DNA of 64,000 bases, from assembly GCA_964019335.1 (NCBI GenBank), contig OZ025728.1, forward strand, positions 372,001-436,000, written 5' to 3'. The notes below the pieces were generated by a model, which saw nothing but the letters and a program-made list of their open reading frames with translations, made no database searches and was not told where the DNA came from. This DNA comes from Diplonema japonicum (lineage: Eukaryota > Euglenozoa > Diplonemea > Diplonemida > Diplonemidae). The number at the start of each line of letters is the position of its first letter. Positions within the stretch are counted from its first letter, which is position 1. Below are positions 61,840-64,000 of the stretch, one piece after another. The translations under genes and the position numbers were made by a program.

Positions 61840-62216
61840 ATGAAAAGCACCAGCACTTACGAAGCAGAGTGGCACCGCTTTTGCTCTTTTGACAACTTCA
61901 GAACAACAAGATCGAAAAGCCCGATGGAAGACGAGTTAGTATTGTATTTCCAAGATATGAAGGACAATTTGGGTAAGTTACAGCAAGATCAACGCCATCA
62001 TCCAACGAAACTTCGGTAAAAAAAATGCAGAGCTTTCCCAGGGTTGCACTGCTTTTGAAGCGCTTTGAAGAAGGCCATGAGGTGAAAAAAGCTTCGGTGT
62101 TCAGTCAGGAACAAATGAAAGAGTATCTGGCAATGAAAATCAGCGACCCCTACAACATAGTGTGTCAGGCATATGCAGCTTGCATGTTTGCAGGACAAAA
62201 GAGTCGCACAAACTGA
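61840..62216 (+). pseudogene. degraded Crypton-like tyrosine recombinase, N-terminal region
   Basis: Three consecutive frames give MKSTSTYEAEWHRFCSFDNF ... MEDELVLYFQDMKDN, then IWVSYSKINAIIQRNFGKK, then FPRVALLLKRFEEGHEVKKA and SVFSQEQMKEYLAMKISDPY. This order (Y..W..F, a helix ending in an SYSxINxxI segment, then GH..KKA.VF...... YL) is the SAM-like DNA-binding region and start of the catalytic domain in eukaryotic tyrosine recombinases of the Crypton/DUF3504 type. Two frameshifts break it, and the catalytic R..HxxR..Y part is absent after 62216. The family call is from pattern memory. Confidence 0.55.
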
Positions 62217-62739
62217 AATTTAGCGACGACACCCTGTAACCCAAATCCCACTTTTCACCTGTTGTAACCCTGTAACCTCCCACCCTTTCAAACCCGGCTC
62301 TTGTCATCAGTAAAGTCATTACTTGTTGGCAGTAAATAGCATTAGTAACCCTCTGCAGAAAGTAACTGAAGAAAAAGGAGGGGTTTATGGTACGATCTGT
62401 TATAATCTGACGATTATGCTGGAGCGAGGTCGGTATTGTCTTCCTATAATCCATGCAGATGTGTCACCACGCAGGCCCTTTTGGGTATCACCTCTTAAAA
62501 CCTTTTTTTTAATAATAATAATAATAATAAATATTCCACTACCAGGCGGGAGGATCGAAGGGGAGTAGAGAAAACCAAAGGGAATGGGACATCACTTCAA
62601 ACCAAGAGAGGTGTTTGAAAGTGATTCGTGAAAAGCAGTCTCTGTTACTGAGCCATTGGTCGAGGGGTCCTGGTCCGCTGCTCCCTGTTGTAAATTACTT
62701 GGACCCCCTCACCACGCTCTTTTCATAATAAAATAAAAC
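62217..62739. other. no gene recognised
   Basis: A/T-rich with a TAA/TAAT repeat near 62509-62531. Confidence 0.4.
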
Positions 62740-62926
62740 CGATCCCACCCACCAGGCAGCACCTGGGTCTCGAGGCATTAGCCGCCTCTAGTAACAAGAG
62801 ACGACCTCCCAGATTTTAAGAACTTTGGAGGAGTTTCAATTGTGAAAAATTAACCAGCTGACTGTGAAACTCCACCGTCTGCTGGACTTGTTGGGCTTTC
62901 GGGAGCCAATAAATTCAATTCAATTA
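62740..62926 (+). repeat. LINE-like 3' tail
   Basis: A GTTGGGCTTTCGGGAGCCAA hairpin directly followed by AATAAATTCAATTCAATTAA, a short direct-repeat tail of the kind seen at the 3' end of several non-LTR families. No ORF adjoins it on this strand, so it would be a strongly 5'-truncated copy. Confidence 0.4.
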
Positions 62927-63354
62927 AGTTTCGTTCTACAGTTTTTTTTTTTTTTTATATATATTCTTCTTTTTTTTTTTTTTTTCTTTTTTTTTTTTTT
63001 TCTCAAAAATAAAGGAATTCAAATCAAGCTCGATCGTGTACACCGAAGCTTGAATCATCTGTCCTTCTTTTTTTCTTTTTTCTTTCTATATGAAAGGTGA
63101 GTGAAAAATTTGAATAACACTGAGGGCGGGGGTCAGGGGCCTGGTAATGGAAAATAAGGGAAGACACTGGGGAGGGAGGTGAAAAGAAAGGATAGGAGTG
63201 AAGCCAGAGTCGAGAGATTGAGTTAGAAACAATTGCTGTCTGAAGTCGTATAACAACAGTACAGCTTCAAACTCAGGATAATTTGAGAGAAAAGTATATA
63301 AGTAAAGTTTAGTTTATAATATAATTTATAAAGGGGATTATATCTCACGGTCGG

Positions 63355-64000
63355 TCACAACAGGCCCTGCTGTTCCAGGAATTGTACGGTTTTCCCGGCG
63401 TCAGTTGACAGTAGGGCCTTGAGCGAAGGAAGGGAGGAACCGAAGATCTGACTTCTCTGGTCAGCTCTACCATCGTCCTGGCATTCTTTCAGGAGGTGGC
63501 TCAGCGTCTGAGGCATCGAACAAAGGTGGCATGTGACCACATCGGCCGGGGGATTGAGTAGATACCCGCTTATGAGGGGGCTCTTCCCCACTCTCAGCCT
63601 CATGATCGCAACTTCTTGTTCCCTGTTTAGCTCTTCAAACTTCTCGAAATTCCCTGCGAAAAGCTCTCGGTATGTCTCCTTGACACCCGTTTTTTTCCAG
63701 AAGAGGAGGTGGCTCGCCAGTACCTTTTTTCTCACCAGTGACTTCACGATGTCTATGCTGGTCTTCTGTTCGTGGGCAACTGCCCGGCAGGTCTCCTTCG
63801 CCTTCTTGTCCGCCATCTCGTTCCATTTGAATCCGCAGTGACTTGGTACGTACTGTATGACCACTTTGTGGCCTCTCTTTACAAGTCCCGCTACCTCGTG
63901 CCACAGTTTGTACTCGTCTGCAGAGACAGCGGACAGGTGCCCCTGGCACATCCTCCTTATTACCGACTGCGAATCAGTGCAAATAAGGACCATCTCTTGG
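63355..64000 (-). CDS. RNase H and zinc-knuckle end of a LINE ORF2 (continues off the right edge)
   Basis: About 215 codons: ICTDSQSVIRRM (RNase H Asp), QYVPSHCGFKWNEMADKKAK (His and final Asp), then a helical linker and CHLCSMPQTLSHLLKEC, the Cys/His knuckle common after RNase H in non-LTR elements, ending in LEQQGLL. The frame is intact to the edge, so the element may be complete to the right. It is clearly different from the decayed LINE at 36.3-37.9 kb. RNase H removes the RNA strand after reverse transcription. Confidence 0.8.
   Translation of the reverse strand, partial: QEMVLICTDSQSVIRRMCQGHLSAVSADEYKLWHEVAGLVKRGHKVVIQYVPSHCGFKWNEMADKKAKETCRAVAHEQKTSIDIVKSLVRKKVLASHLLFWKKTGVKETYRELFAGNFEKFEELNREQEVAIMRLRVGKSPLISGYLLNPPADVVTCHLCSMPQTLSHLLKECQDDGRADQRSQIFGSSLPSLKALLSTDAGKTVQFLEQQGLL

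Noticed and set aside
1-64000. Spliced-leader RNA gene or general trans-splicing acceptors
   Set aside because: Some ATGs follow a pyrimidine tract and AG (897-1211, 12128-12745), but others (PheRS alpha, ceramidase-like) do not, and no leader RNA candidate was seen.
1-64000. CRISPR arrays or bacterial operons
   Set aside because: No repeat-spacer pattern with even spacing; genes have introns and eukaryotic domains.

Overview
The window is nuclear DNA of a unicellular eukaryote whose lineage I cannot name. The evidence is a U2 spliceosomal RNA gene (57567-57757), many very short GT-AG introns (35-85 nt, donors mostly GTATG or GTAT), a eukaryotic cytosolic PheRS alpha subunit, a ubiquitin-like/BAG protein, secreted enzymes, and several classes of eukaryotic transposable element. 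Coding exons are GC-rich. Introns and spacers are packed with long homopolymers (poly-T, poly-A, poly-C, poly-G), and some introns are little more than one homopolymer between GTATG and AG.

Region 1 (1-21.3 kb) is a dense run of about 15 host genes, all on the minus strand: an ARM-like protein (cut by the left edge), a 104-aa protein, an 1833-aa coiled-coil protein in four exons, a Glu-rich membrane protein, several proteins of unknown function, an acid-ceramidase-like hydrolase, PheRS alpha in three exons, a UBL+BAG cochaperone in two exons, a tandem pair of small CxC/PGHPC proteins, a four-helix membrane protein and a tandem pair of identical 32-aa membrane microproteins. Region 2 (21.3-24.9 kb) holds little apart from a multi-exon P-loop NTPase gene, also minus strand, whose frame does not hold at two junctions.

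Region 3 (24.9-43.6 kb) is repeat-rich. Its core is an R2-like non-LTR retroelement (29.7-36.3 kb, minus) with C2H2 fingers, an OTU-like protease domain, reverse transcriptase, a CCHC knuckle, a restriction-like endonuclease and an unexplained extra downstream ORF. The ORFs alternate between two frames. It abuts a degraded RNase H-bearing LINE (36.3-37.9 kb). On both sides lie mosaic satellites, a 26-nt tandem repeat and two minisatellites.

Region 4 (43.6-50.6 kb, plus strand) has two secreted-enzyme genes, a tyrosinase-like copper protein and a GH18 chitinase-like protein. Their coding sequences are unrelated but their 1.2-1.3 kb 5' flanks are homologous. A broken secreted-peptide gene follows.

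Region 5 (50.8-64 kb) is again transposon-rich: a pogo-like DDE transposon with clear TIRs and TA flanks, a relic of the R2-like element, the U2 gene lying between two 359-bp direct repeats, a degraded Crypton-like tyrosine recombinase beside a palindrome, a LINE-like 3' tail, and an RNase H fragment of another LINE running off the right edge.

Exon structures were inferred by eye from reading frame and GT-AG sites; no search or alignment was run.
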